Below, piece after piece: positions 48,518-56,857 of a stretch of DNA of 64,000 bases. Within the stretch, counting starts at the first letter, position 1; the number at the start of each line of letters is the position of its first letter. Source of the stretch: Ornithinibacillus bavariensis (GTDB lineage Bacteria; Bacillota; Bacilli; Bacillales; Amphibacillaceae); NCBI RefSeq assembly GCF_018333235.1, contig NZ_BORP01000007.1, positions 104,023 through 168,022 on the forward strand. Direction: 5' to 3'. The notes beneath the pieces are model-generated. The model had not been told where the DNA came from. It ran no database searches and saw nothing but the letters and a program-made list of their open reading frames with translations. Both the position numbers and the translations under genes were made by a program.

Positions 48518-49030
48518 CTATATAAGCAATAACACGATAAACAACCCTGCTAGAAAACCAATATTTTTAGCCATTTTTCCATATTTATCTTGTTCTTCCC
48601 TTGCATCATGTAGTTCCCTTTCTAAGTGTCTAATCGTAAGTTGGATATGCTTTTGCTGCTGTGTGAAATCATGTTGTCCTAACGTTCGACCAAACTGAAC
48701 AAGAATTTCTTGTTCAGTTTGTCCTAGGCTGGATTCCTCTATCAAAGCTGATACACAATCCTCCCAAATTAGTTCGAAATCAATATGGCTCCCTTCCAAT
48801 CTTTTAGCAACTAATTGAAAAAAAGCTTTAATTGGGTCGGGAATTTGCTTTGCTATGGAAATAAACGCCTCATGTAATGGTAACTGACTATAAAGAATTT
48901 CCGCTTCTAGCACTTGTAATGCATTAATCAAATGACGTATATGCTTTGGCCGCTTCGCTAACCGATTACTCCAATCGAATCCGAGCCAGGTCGTTGTCCC
49001 GATAAACAGAAGTGCTCCGATCCACTTCAT
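48518..49030 (-). CDS. spoIIIAB: Stage III sporulation protein AB
   Basis: Relative of type II secretion protein F. 170 aa with one N-terminal helix, a soluble helical domain and a C-terminal helix (FLAGLFIVLLLI). The open frame runs to 49114, but ATG 49030 (MKWIGALLFIG) with GAGGTG gives the length of B. subtilis (about 171) and puts the signal-like helix first. It overlaps the 3' end of spoIIIAA by 65 bases. Confidence 0.9.
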   Translation of the reverse strand: MKWIGALLFIGTTTWLGFDWSNRLAKRPKHIRHLINALQVLEAEILYSQLPLHEAFISIAKQIPDPIKAFFQLVAKRLEGSHIDFELIWEDCVSALIEESSLGQTEQEILVQFGRTLGQHDFTQQQKHIQLTIRHLERELHDAREEQDKYGKMAKNIGFLAGLFIVLLLI

Positions 49031-49952
49031 TTGGTAGGCACCTCGATTTCTGATAGATATTTTTTTCATCTTCGTTATAAATTTTCTCAATGGTTCCTGG
49101 TTTATCTTGACCATTTAAAATGATTATTCGTTGAAAAACATGCTTATCAAATAGTGATTGTACCTGGGGTCGATTTTTTATTTCCTGCAAGGATTGTCCA
49201 TGAATGGTACAAATAACTGTTACACCAGCATTCATCGCATTCGTTAAGGCATAGACATCCTTGTCACTACCAATCTCGTCCACAACTAAGACTTCCGGTG
49301 ACATGGAACGAATCATCATCATCATGCCCTCTGCTTTCGGACAGGCATCTAAGACATCTGTTCTTAATCCTAAATCATGCTGTGGTACACCATGAAGGCA
49401 CGCTGCAATTTCCGATCGTTCATCCACGACACCAACCTTTTTAGGTGGAACATGGTTCCAACCAGAGGAAATAATTCGAATTACATCCCGAATTAAAGTT
49501 GTCTTTCCTGATTGTGGTGGGCCAACAAATAACGTATTTAAAAATCTCTCCTCAAACAAATAAGGAATAACAGGTCTAGCAACACCAATCTTCTCCTTGG
49601 CGATTCTTATATTTAAAAACGTAATATATTGGATTGCTTTAACAGACCCGTGAATGGTATTTACTTTTCCCGCGAGTCCGACACGATGACCACCATCAAT
49701 TGTGATGAATCCTTCTCTTAGCTCATCTTCCATACGATAAAGAGAAAATTCACTCAGTTGATTAATAATGAAAACATAGTCCTTTTTGTTAGGGCGGACT
49801 AAAGGTAGCCACTCAATACCATGGTCGTAAATCAACTCAATCGGTTGATTTAAACGAACTCTTATCTCCTGAAGCATGTCCCACTTCTTATTCATCTTTT
49901 GTTGGATTTCGTCACGAATATCTGTTGGGAATAAGCGCAATATTTCTTGCAT
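48966..49952 (-). CDS. spoIIIAA: Stage III sporulation protein AA (secretion-type ATPase)
   Basis: Cytosolic ATPase of the feeding-tube channel, related to type II/IV secretion ATPases. Walker A GPPQSGKTTLIRD (about 140-152), VVDERSEIAAC, Walker B VLVVDEIGSDKD and a sensor-like CTIHGQS. 328 aa, about 20 longer than in B. subtilis because the reading frame continues into spoIIIAB. ATG 49952 follows AAGCGAGGAC. The preceding region has a sigma-E-type promoter, as expected for mother-cell expression. Confidence 0.93.
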   Translation of the reverse strand: MQEILRLFPTDIRDEIQQKMNKKWDMLQEIRVRLNQPIELIYDHGIEWLPLVRPNKKDYVFIINQLSEFSLYRMEDELREGFITIDGGHRVGLAGKVNTIHGSVKAIQYITFLNIRIAKEKIGVARPVIPYLFEERFLNTLFVGPPQSGKTTLIRDVIRIISSGWNHVPPKKVGVVDERSEIAACLHGVPQHDLGLRTDVLDACPKAEGMMMMIRSMSPEVLVVDEIGSDKDVYALTNAMNAGVTVICTIHGQSLQEIKNRPQVQSLFDKHVFQRIIILNGQDKPGTIEKIYNEDEKNIYQKSRCLPNEVDRSTSVYRDNDLARIRLE

Positions 49953-50014
49953 AGCTTGTCCTCGCTTCTTTTCATAAGTTCATAAACCATTTCATGATTC
50001 ACTTTCTATAAGTA

Positions 50015-50042
50015 AATGTATGTATTCGAGGAAAAATTATGA
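50015..50042 (-). promoter_or_regulatory. Sigma-E-type promoter of the spoIIIA operon
   Basis: Minus-strand TCATAATT and CATACATT are 12 bases apart, a good fit to the sigma-E -35 (ATA core) and -10 (CATACA core) elements, 63 bases before the spoIIIAA start. Confidence 0.6.
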
Positions 50043-50169
50043 CTGATAGAGGAAAATAATAGAATAGTATTATTGAATGATAGAGTTGGAATGGATATTC
50101 AAATAGAGAACAGTTATATGGAATGGTATATTAATTTTTGATTAGTGGAGTTATTGTGGATTGAGAAAG

Positions 50170-50211
50170 AAAATAGGAAACTCCAATTCTATATTATTAG
50201 AGCTTCCTATT
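50170..50211 (-). terminator. Terminator after the SDR gene
   Basis: Minus-strand AATAGGAAGCTC pairs with GAGTTTCCTATT (one G-T pair) over a 16-base A/T loop, followed by TTTTCTTTCT. It separates the SDR gene from the spoIIIA promoter. Confidence 0.7.
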
Positions 50212-50256
50212 GTTATATGCTTTGTTTACATTTATAAATTGATGGAATAGAAAATG

Positions 50257-51051
50257 CTAAAAAATGGTCGGTACCATTCCCCCATCCATACGAATTGGCG
50301 AACCTTTAAATGCGGATGCATAAGGACTGCACACAAATGTGGCTAATCTACCGATTTCATTAGGCCTAATAAATCGTTGTATTTCAGATTGAGGTAGGTT
50401 TGTAGTCATAAATTCTTTCTCTTTTTCTAAAAAAGTCATATCTGAATTTGCGTAAATTCCCTCAATTATTTGCTGAACATTTTCCGAGAGTGTTGGACCT
50501 GGCATGATAGTATTGACTGTAACTTCTGTACCTATTGTTAATTTAGATAAGGTTTTTGACAATGACAATAGCATTGATTTTGTCATACAATACTGAGGCA
50601 TTTGTCCTGAAGGCATGATTGCCTCTTCACTCGCAATAAAGATGATACGACCATAATCATTTTTTAACATTTTAGGCAAATAAAATTTAGATAATCCATT
50701 TGCAGCAAGAACATTCGTACGGAAGTATTTATCCCATACTTCATCGTCAATGTCCTCATATTGCATAATTTCATAAATACCCATATTGTTAACTAAAATA
50801 TCAATAGTGGGGAATTTTTCAAATAATGCTTCTCTCTGCTCCACATCGACAATGTCTGCTGTTGCATTTTGAGGGGAGGTAGTTGGGAATTCCGATTTAA
50901 TTTCATTTACAATTCGTTCTACCTCGTCATAATTTCGTCCATTAATTAGTACATTGACACCTTCTTTAGCAAGTTCAATTGCAATCGCTTTACCTATACC
51001 TTTCGTTGATCCTGTAACTAAAGCTGTCTTATTGCTTAATCCCATATCCAT
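50257..51051 (-). CDS. Short-chain dehydrogenase/reductase (substrate unknown)
   Basis: Classical SDR: NADP-type loop GSTKGIGKAIA, NGRN after strand 2 (basic residue favours NADPH), LVNNMGIYE, catalytic Ser in IASEEA, Tyr/Lys in YCMTKS, and C-terminal GSPIRMDGGMVPT. The NNMG in place of NNAG is a minor variation. 264 aa. ATG 51051 follows AAAAGGAG. It lies 98 bases downstream of the AraC-type gene on the same strand, so it may be that regulator's target (inference). Confidence 0.82.
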   Translation of the reverse strand: MDMGLSNKTALVTGSTKGIGKAIAIELAKEGVNVLINGRNYDEVERIVNEIKSEFPTTSPQNATADIVDVEQREALFEKFPTIDILVNNMGIYEIMQYEDIDDEVWDKYFRTNVLAANGLSKFYLPKMLKNDYGRIIFIASEEAIMPSGQMPQYCMTKSMLLSLSKTLSKLTIGTEVTVNTIMPGPTLSENVQQIIEGIYANSDMTFLEKEKEFMTTNLPQSEIQRFIRPNEIGRLATFVCSPYASAFKGSPIRMDGGMVPTIF

Positions 51052-51149
51052 AATATATTTCTCCTTTTGCCTTTATGAATAAAATAACTACGCTCTTCCC
51101 CATTGAGGCAATAATTATGCTATTCTTTTTTAATAGTGTTAAGTCAACG

Positions 51150-52163
51150 TTATATTGTTGAAGTACCTAAATGTTTTGTACGCCAATTAAAGGGAGTATC
51201 ACCTTCCCAAAGGCGGAAGGCACGGTAGAACGAGTTCTGGTCCTCATATCCAATCATGAAGGCTACCTCCTTAATATCGAATGTGGGGTCTGCCAAATAC
51301 ACTCGAGACAATTCATGTCTGACTTGTGTCAAAAGATGCTTGAAGCTCGTGCCTTCTTCAGTAAGACGGCGCTGCAAGGTACGATCGCTCATCCCTAGCT
51401 CACTTGCGACAATCTGAATGTCAGGACGCCCTCCAGATAAACTACGTTTCAGGATCCATTTGACCATTTCCGTGATTGAGCGACTGTGTTGCTGCTCATC
51501 CAACGATTTATCCAATACAGGAGTCAGAATCTCCAGCAATTCTTCGTTGTACGAGACAAAAGGCAAGTCCAAATCACATCGACGTAATGTCAACCTGTTA
51601 CAATTTGCACCAATCCGGATATGGCATCCGAAGTAAGCTTCTAGAGCGCTTATGTCGCCCATTGAGTGCGTAAATTCGACAAATTTCGCAGTGAGCGGTT
51701 GACCCGTACCCCGACGTCCAAGCTCCAAAAGAAATGCCAGAGTGATTCCAACCAGCATCGGTGGACCTGATTGCTCGGTATACAACCAATCTAGTTCAAT
51801 TGTACAGTCCTCATCACCCTCGTTGATACGTAAGCTTTCTGGGGGACACATTTGCTTGTACCGTGCCATTCGTTTTAGTGCGTCACGGTAGTCACGAGCA
51901 TGGTAAGTCGCTAAGACTGCGGGTGGGTAATGCGCTGTTTCAAAGACGGTCGTAAGCTTGATAATTCCTTCAGCAGTGTCATCAATGAGATCCGAATATG
52001 CCTGCCAAATTGCGAAATATTGGTCGGTGGTGACAGATTGATCCGTAATAATGGTGAGTGGCAGTCGTGCTTTTCGAGCCACATCTTGAGGGGCAATCCC
52101 TAATTGATGTATTCCTGTCCAAAATCCTGCCGGGACTTTAATACGATTAAGAGATTTCATCAT
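51150..52163 (-). CDS. AraC-family regulator with arabinose-binding-like N-terminal domain
   Basis: 337 aa. Residues about 20-205 match the AraC-binding-like domain typical of OruR/ArgR-like regulators (Arabinose_bd family), and about 240-335 the double helix-turn-helix AraC domain (VASELGMSDRTLQRRLTEEG, then IKEVAFMIGYEDQNSFYRAF). Two 60-base lines I counted inside it (51181 and 51661) have 32 and 31 G/C, against 24 in a counted line of the adjacent SDR gene; codon use is visibly GC-richer. This type is commoner in Proteobacteria and high-GC groups, suggesting transfer. ATG 52163 follows AAGGAGGA. Confidence 0.85.
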   Translation of the reverse strand: MMKSLNRIKVPAGFWTGIHQLGIAPQDVARKARLPLTIITDQSVTTDQYFAIWQAYSDLIDDTAEGIIKLTTVFETAHYPPAVLATYHARDYRDALKRMARYKQMCPPESLRINEGDEDCTIELDWLYTEQSGPPMLVGITLAFLLELGRRGTGQPLTAKFVEFTHSMGDISALEAYFGCHIRIGANCNRLTLRRCDLDLPFVSYNEELLEILTPVLDKSLDEQQHSRSITEMVKWILKRSLSGGRPDIQIVASELGMSDRTLQRRLTEEGTSFKHLLTQVRHELSRVYLADPTFDIKEVAFMIGYEDQNSFYRAFRLWEGDTPFNWRTKHLGTSTI

Positions 52164-52733
52164 TGGGTCCTCCTTTAGCTTTCTACACTTTCACTAGTTT
52201 TGACTGGAAATGTATTCTGCTTCATTAACGGGACAAATATTATATTACCTTTTCCGTATCTCCTTGTAACTAGCAGAGGGCGACATTTTACTTGCCAATA
52301 ACGTCAAATAAATCCATTTATAATAGACTGTCAACGTAATAAAGCTACCTTTAATACAAGAAGCTTTATTAAAATATCCTAAAATCCTTTTAACTAAAGC
52401 GTAAGAATATATTTGTGTTTTTGTTATTTGGACTATTCAACAGAAAGCTACTCATTATAATTTTGACTTAATTTTGCCTGGTATTCAATTTGTCCATATT
52501 GAACAATAGGTCCAAATTAATTGAATAGATTAACTCTCTTTCTTAACAACTTTATTATTTTATCAACTATATTGTAAATTAAACTACCTTTTGGTCTTTG
52601 CATAATTCTTACCTATAAATTAATATCTGAATAAACCTAGCTTAGGTGTACTCTATAAAAATTGCATGTCACCAAAAAAACCAGCTTTAGTTACACTTAG
52701 CTGGTTAAATGGAGAATATTTGATTATCACCTA
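52164..52733. other. 570-base AT-rich gap
   Basis: No coding frame with a ribosome site. It contains a hairpin AATAAAGCT/AGCTTTATT with a 15-base loop (52338-52370) and the terminator at 52674-52706. A scattered ATTCAATT...AATTGAAT pair occurs near 52477-52525. It may be the remains of lost genes. Confidence 0.5.
52674..52706 (-). terminator. Terminator of the 42-residue gene
   Basis: Minus-strand AACCAGCT pairs with AGCTGGTT over a 12-base loop, then TTTTTTGG. It lies 27 bases past the small gene's stop. Confidence 0.75.
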
Positions 52734-52862
52734 TTAACTTTGGTTTTTCTTAGCTTTAGGCTTTTGATGAAGCTTAGTAATATTTCGATTCATTTTTAAG
52801 GTTGAGGAGCCTAGATTATTATTTAATGTGGATTCTTCATTTAATTTTTCATCCTTGGCCAT
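52734..52862 (-). CDS. 42-residue hydrophilic protein of unknown function
   Basis: A short gene with a strong GGAGG site 8 bases before ATG and its own terminator. The product starts MAKDEKLNEESTLNNNLGSS and ends KLHQKPKAKKNQS: no Cys, no membrane segment, acidic first half, strongly basic tail. The presence of start signal, frame and terminator supports a real gene. I cannot place it in a family; small spore-associated or nucleic-acid-binding proteins have similar composition, but that is only a guess. Confidence 0.6.
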   Translation of the reverse strand: MAKDEKLNEESTLNNNLGSSTLKMNRNITKLHQKPKAKKNQS

Positions 52863-53013
52863 TGTTTTTCCTCCTATTTAGAATAGTTCTTATAGTTTAT
52901 GTCTTTTGGGAAATTTCATGTAAAGGTACGTTAATCGATTTGAGTGTTTATATACTCTCGACTTTCATGGTTTCTATAGTAATCACATAATATCTAAAAT
53001 ACACAGTTCTTAC

Positions 53014-53479
53014 TCATATAATCGTATCTAATAATTCCACATCAATATTTTCTGGATTAATCCAACTATAAAACCTTTCTAAGTGCCACTTATCCTTTAG
53101 CCTTTCATAATCATTGGCTTCTATCCAACGATTTAATTCATTATATGATTCTACTGTTTTCAAATTTGTTCCTTTATGCCTAATAGCAGCATACTTTTGG
53201 GCTGGAACTGTTAATGTTACCATATCTGATGGAGTTTGATCATATTCCTTGACTTCCACACAAACCCAATAACCATCTTTATCATCGGTATCATTTTCGA
53301 TTATATATCATATTGTTGAGTTGGATTAACTACTTGTTTGATCTCACTTAAATGTATTGCTGCTTTTGGTATTTCCTTTACATATTGATCACCGGCACAT
53401 AAAACTCTATATCCCACTAGCTTTAACTCTCCAAGTATTTGAATTCCGTATTTTGCAATCCTACTTTAGGCATGTTCAT
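53014..53479 (-). pseudogene. Frameshifted GyrI-like (effector-binding domain) gene
   Basis: The intact frames can be stitched: MNMPKVG, then in another frame KYGIQILGELKLVGYRVL and DQYVKEIPKAAIHL, ending TQQYDI-stop, then after a further shift IIENDTDDKDGYWVCVEV through YSWINPENIDVELLDTII. This reads as a GyrI/SbmC-like small-molecule binding protein with at least two frameshifts and probably an internal deletion (the middle is shorter than usual for the family). ATG 53479 still has a TTGGAG site. Confidence 0.72.
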
Positions 53480-53539
53480 TGCTCCAATTTCACTGATAAA
53501 TACGATTAAATAAAATCGTCTACTTCTCGATCCTTACAA

Positions 53540-53893
53540 TCAACATTTACAAACCATCAACATATTTCCATCTGGGTCCTTAAAATTAAAGTAATGATTA
53601 TGTTCAATATCAGATATTAGCTCGACACCTTTTTCCTTCATGTAACAATATGCTTCTTCTATATTCTCCGTATTGAAATGAAAGGCCGCTGTTCTAAACA
53701 CTTTGTCTTTAGCGTATATTTTGCTGTCTAAAACTATCCCAGTACCTTCCATAGGTATAACATATAGATGACCAAACTGAATATCACCCTCCACCTTTAT
53801 ACCTAACATCTCACAATACCAATCGCGAGCTTTTTCTATGTTGCTAACTGGGATGAAGACTGTTCCTATTTGATTCAAAATTGGACTACTCAT
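53540..53893 (-). CDS. VOC (glyoxalase/bleomycin-resistance fold) protein
   Basis: 117 aa with two beta-alpha-beta-beta-beta modules: IGTVFIPVSNIEKARDWYCEMLGI in the first and TAAFHFNTENIEEAYCYMKEKGVELI in the second, ending FNFKDPDGNMLMVC. Substrate is unknown. Two adjacent ATGs exist; 53893 gives better spacing to AAGGAGGT than 53896. Stand-alone gene among decayed neighbours. Confidence 0.75.
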   Translation of the reverse strand: MSSPILNQIGTVFIPVSNIEKARDWYCEMLGIKVEGDIQFGHLYVIPMEGTGIVLDSKIYAKDKVFRTAAFHFNTENIEEAYCYMKEKGVELISDIEHNHYFNFKDPDGNMLMVCKC

Positions 53894-53936
53894 CATTACC
53901 TCCTTAGAATTTTTGTAATATAATACTTTGTAAAAA

Positions 53937-54314
53937 TTAATTTAATACAATAATCAAACATAAAATAAAGGCGATGCTAGACAGAGGAGTCATAACCATC
54001 CTCTCCTTCTTACTTCTCGAAACCAAATTAGCTAATGTATTAATACCTAGAAAAATAGTAATTATCCAAGCTAATACGTTAATTGGCAAAAAATCTAGTG
54101 AATGTATAACACTTCCATGTTGAAGAAATATGAAAGACATGCATAAAAGTAATACTGCATTAAATGCACTTATTATACGTAATTTTTTGGGCAAGACCTT
54201 ATAATAACCGCCCATGGCATACTCACCTAATGGATAGCCTAGTGATAATAAAACTTGAAATATCGCTATAATTACAAACATAGCGAAAACTATAATTGAT
54301 AATGAGTAAATCAT
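53937..54314 (-). CDS. Four-helix membrane protein of unknown function
   Basis: 125 aa with four transmembrane helices (about 3-25, 46-66, 72-93, 105-124). The first loop LGYPLGEYAMGGYYKVLPKKLRIISA is characteristic of a widespread uncharacterised family (GxPxG...GG...VLP...LR). Ser-Arg-Ser-Lys-Lys-Glu in the third loop. ATG 54314 with GGGGGA upstream. Function unknown. Confidence 0.68.
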   Translation of the reverse strand: MIYSLSIIVFAMFVIIAIFQVLLSLGYPLGEYAMGGYYKVLPKKLRIISAFNAVLLLCMSFIFLQHGSVIHSLDFLPINVLAWIITIFLGINTLANLVSRSKKERMVMTPLSSIAFILCLIIVLN

Positions 54315-54359
54315 CTCCCCATCCCCCTAATCGATTAACTTGAATAATTTTTTCTTGCC

Positions 54360-54830
54360 CTAATTCCTATTTGAATCATCTATTACTGCACGTAATGTAC
54401 TTTCCCACCAAACTTCTTTATTTCCGTTTACAAAGTTCTTAATTAGATCTCTAAAGGGATAGGGCTGAAGATTATATTTATCTAGTTCATCCACCTTTAC
54501 CCAGTGAAAAATAAGGTGGGGCTCATTAGCTTCGGGTTTATAACTAGAAGCTAATTCCTCACACTCAATTAGAAAAACTTGATTAATTTCATAATGTATT
54601 ATCTCTTTTTTCTCCCATTTATGTTCAACTACACCTAGAAAACTGCCAATTTTACTGGCTATTCCTAATTCTTCTTCAAGCTCCCTCTTTAGTGCATCCT
54701 TTGCGCTTTCACCGTTTTCAACGTGTCCTCCCGGTAAAAATGTATTACTGTATCCTTTGGCTTGTGCAAGTAAAACCTTATTTTCTTTGATAAGGACACC
54801 TCTAGTTAAATGATGAAATGGTTTTAGCAT
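54360..54830 (-). CDS. NUDIX hydrolase
   Basis: 156 aa. NUDIX box GGHVENGESAKDALKREL continuing with EEELGI (residues about 36-60), all catalytic Glu present. The N-terminal HLTRGVLIKENKVLLAQ and C-terminal HLIFHWVKVDELDKY fit MutT-like enzymes. Substrate unknown. The longer frame from 54893 has no site; ATG 54830 follows AGAGGGAA. A second unrelated NUDIX gene lies 1 kb upstream. Confidence 0.78.
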   Translation of the reverse strand: MLKPFHHLTRGVLIKENKVLLAQAKGYSNTFLPGGHVENGESAKDALKRELEEELGIASKIGSFLGVVEHKWEKKEIIHYEINQVFLIECEELASSYKPEANEPHLIFHWVKVDELDKYNLQPYPFRDLIKNFVNGNKEVWWESTLRAVIDDSNRN

Positions 54831-54893
54831 GGATACATTCCCTCTCTTTATAATAACTTCATATATTAATTGCATTGATGCATTACATTTCAA

Positions 54894-55127
54894 TTAGTTG
54901 CCATTTTCTTCTTGATAAATTTCATAAAAAGTAGAATACATCATAAAATTCCTCATTATTTCCGCCTTTAGATTATGAAATTGAATTCTTAAATCTTTTT
55001 TGGAATAGAAATTACTTTCTTTAAGATTAGTGACTAATTCTTCTAATTCTAGTATGCCTTCAATACTATAGGCCAAATATTGTCGTTGCGTGCTAGTATA
55101 GTCTTCCCTTTTTAATAAACTAAGCAT
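54894..55127 (-). CDS. 77-residue helical protein, uncertain
   Basis: Predicted all-alpha: MLSLLKREDYTSTQRQYLAY, a Leu/Glu-rich helix (GILELEELVTNLKES), then FHNLKAEIMRNFMMYSTFYEIYQEENGN. No family recognised. The ribosome site before ATG 55127 is weak (AGAGATA). An upstream TTG (55157) also opens the frame but falls inside the preceding decayed gene. May be a small real gene or a remnant. Confidence 0.38.
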   Translation of the reverse strand: MLSLLKREDYTSTQRQYLAYSIEGILELEELVTNLKESNFYSKKDLRIQFHNLKAEIMRNFMMYSTFYEIYQEENGN

Positions 55128-55143
55128 TATATCTCTAGTACTT

Positions 55144-55480
55144 CTAACACCAAACAATAAATTCTCTAGAATCAGATTTCTTAAGTTTAATCGGATCTTT
55201 ACTTAGTAGCCACTCTTTTTCAAATAGTAAAAGTATGGATTGTGTTCTTTCAACCGTATAATTTATAGATGTACTTAATCCTTCCTTCACATCGTTTCCG
55301 ATAGCTTCCTTTCAAAGTCTGTAAATCCATAGCATATTGGTCAACCACTATCGGATCAGGCTTTATCTTATAGGTTTTATTGATACCAAAAATTGAAAAG
55401 GGATAAAACCAGGTCAAAATAAGAATAAAAACTCCTATGGAACCCACTATAAAAAATGTTATTTCCCTAGTTTTCCTCAA
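55144..55480 (-). pseudogene. Frameshifted small membrane-anchored protein gene
   Basis: The first frame, from a TTG at 55480 after AGAGGAT, encodes an N-terminal transmembrane helix (about 8-27) and then NKTYKIKPDPIVVDQYAMD. It then loses sense, while another frame resumes with DVKEGLSTSINYTVERTQSI and LLLFEKEWLLSKDPIKLKKS to a TAG at 55144. The combined span is 337 bases (3n+1), consistent with a single extra base near 55300. No family recognised. Confidence 0.5.
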
Positions 55481-55641
55481 ACAATATCCTCTTCCTCTGC
55501 AAGAATATACAAATCAAAACCTAATAATAACGACGAAACAAATGCCTATTCTATTTTACCATTATGAACGGTTAAGTTCAGCGAATTATTACAAAGATCA
55601 TTTTTTTCTATCTTTTATAATGTAATTATTTTATAAATTAC

Positions 55642-55678
55642 AAAAAAGGAACCACTTTTTAAAAATGGTTCCTTTATT
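55642..55678 (-). terminator. Terminator downstream of the second NUDIX gene
   Basis: AAAGGAACCA pairs with TGGTTCCTTT over an 11-base A/T loop; on the minus strand TTTTTT follows. Confidence 0.72.
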
Positions 55679-55755
55679 AATGTTCAGTTCGGTTGAAGGG
55701 TTGCTTTGTCTAAGCCTTTTATTTCTTATTTCTCCTATCTACAAATCTCAAATTT

Positions 55756-56241
55756 CTATCGACCCAAGACTTCGTTCCAAAAGTGAGGTAAAGTAGGGAC
55801 AATCTCCTTTTTACTCAGCATATCTTCATATGTAACTTTATCCACCCATTTTGCATCAATAACCTCATCCTCTTGAAATTGAAGATCCTCAATTACTACA
55901 TTTGATTGAAATAACCAAATATCGGAGTGAAAATGTTTCCGTCGTTCATTTATCATTAATTTTCCTTGACTTGGATCTAGTACCAAGCCCAACTCTTCAG
56001 CTGTCTCTCTTAAAGCGCCCTCCAAACTTGTTTCCCCGGTCAGCACAGAGCCACCGGTACATTCCCAATAATTACCCCAGGATTTTTGGGGATGGCGCTT
56101 TGATAAGAGTATTTCACCCTTGTCATTTTGAATCCATATATGGACAACTAAGTGATAGCAGCCTTCTGGAAGTGGAACTCCTCTAACGTGGGTCTTACCA
56201 ATTTTTTTCTTGTTTTCATCATATAAATCCCAAATCTCCAT
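55756..56241 (-). CDS. NUDIX hydrolase (IDI-like subgroup)
   Basis: 161 aa starting MEIWDLYDENKKKIGKTHVRG, the pattern of YfcD/isopentenyl-diphosphate-isomerase-like NUDIX proteins, followed by HLVVHIWIQNDKGEILLSKR, a complete NUDIX box (GGSVLTGETSLEGALRET then AEELGL) and a tail rich in acidic residues. Substrate unknown. ATG 56259 lies in the site; ATG 56241 is 8 bases after GGGAG. Confidence 0.8.
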   Translation of the reverse strand: MEIWDLYDENKKKIGKTHVRGVPLPEGCYHLVVHIWIQNDKGEILLSKRHPQKSWGNYWECTGGSVLTGETSLEGALRETAEELGLVLDPSQGKLMINERRKHFHSDIWLFQSNVVIEDLQFQEDEVIDAKWVDKVTYEDMLSKKEIVPTLPHFWNEVLGR

Positions 56242-56350
56242 ATCATTACTCCCTATCAATTTGTCATGAAAACTATTTTCCTGTGAAACTATTTATCAGC
56301 TAAGAATTAATAAAAATAAAAACCTAGTAATTCCTATCCAGTGTTTCTTC

Positions 56351-56819
56351 TTATCCTATATCACCTTTCATATTTTCAGCAATCTTCTTCAATTCTTCCG
56401 CTCGAGAAGCAATAAATGTTTTCATGTATCTTTCCAAAAAACAGCCTGTCAGCAATTTTACCAATTACACCAAAAGGTGACTTATATTGAAAGTAATCAA
56501 TCATTAAGGTTCCATCTAATTCTTCTATGAAACGATGAGTATGCATAAAGGAATGAAATGCACCTTTAACCATTATGTCAATAAATTCATGAGGCTTATC
56601 CATTTTAATGACTTTAGCGGTCAACTTTTGTTTAACACCGAAATGTGTTGCTTCAAAAGTAACTGTGTCACCCATTTCTAATAAACCTGTTGTGACTCCA
56701 GCTACAGCTCTTTCGTTCGTAAAAGTAGTTGTTTGGATATGAATATCTACACTTCTAGCTAAATCAAAACATAAATCAATCGGTGCATGAATAAGTTAAT
56801 GATGTTCAATGATAGGCAT
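56351..56819 (-). pseudogene. SRPBCC-family gene with nonsense codon 8 and a frameshift
   Basis: From ATG 56819 (AAGGAGGA site): MPIIEHH, then TAA at 56796-56798, then an uninterrupted frame LIHAPIDLCFDLARSVDIHI and onward through FHSFMHTHRFIEELDGTLMI. A second frame takes over near a run of six A (56436-56441) and ends RYMKTFIASRAEELKKIAEN with a TAA at 56351. The total is 3n+1 bases, consistent with one inserted base in that homopolymer. The fold resembles START/polyketide-cyclase-like proteins. Confidence 0.7.
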
Positions 56820-56857
56820 TTATTTCCTCCTTACAAATGAACGATATAGGAGTTTAA

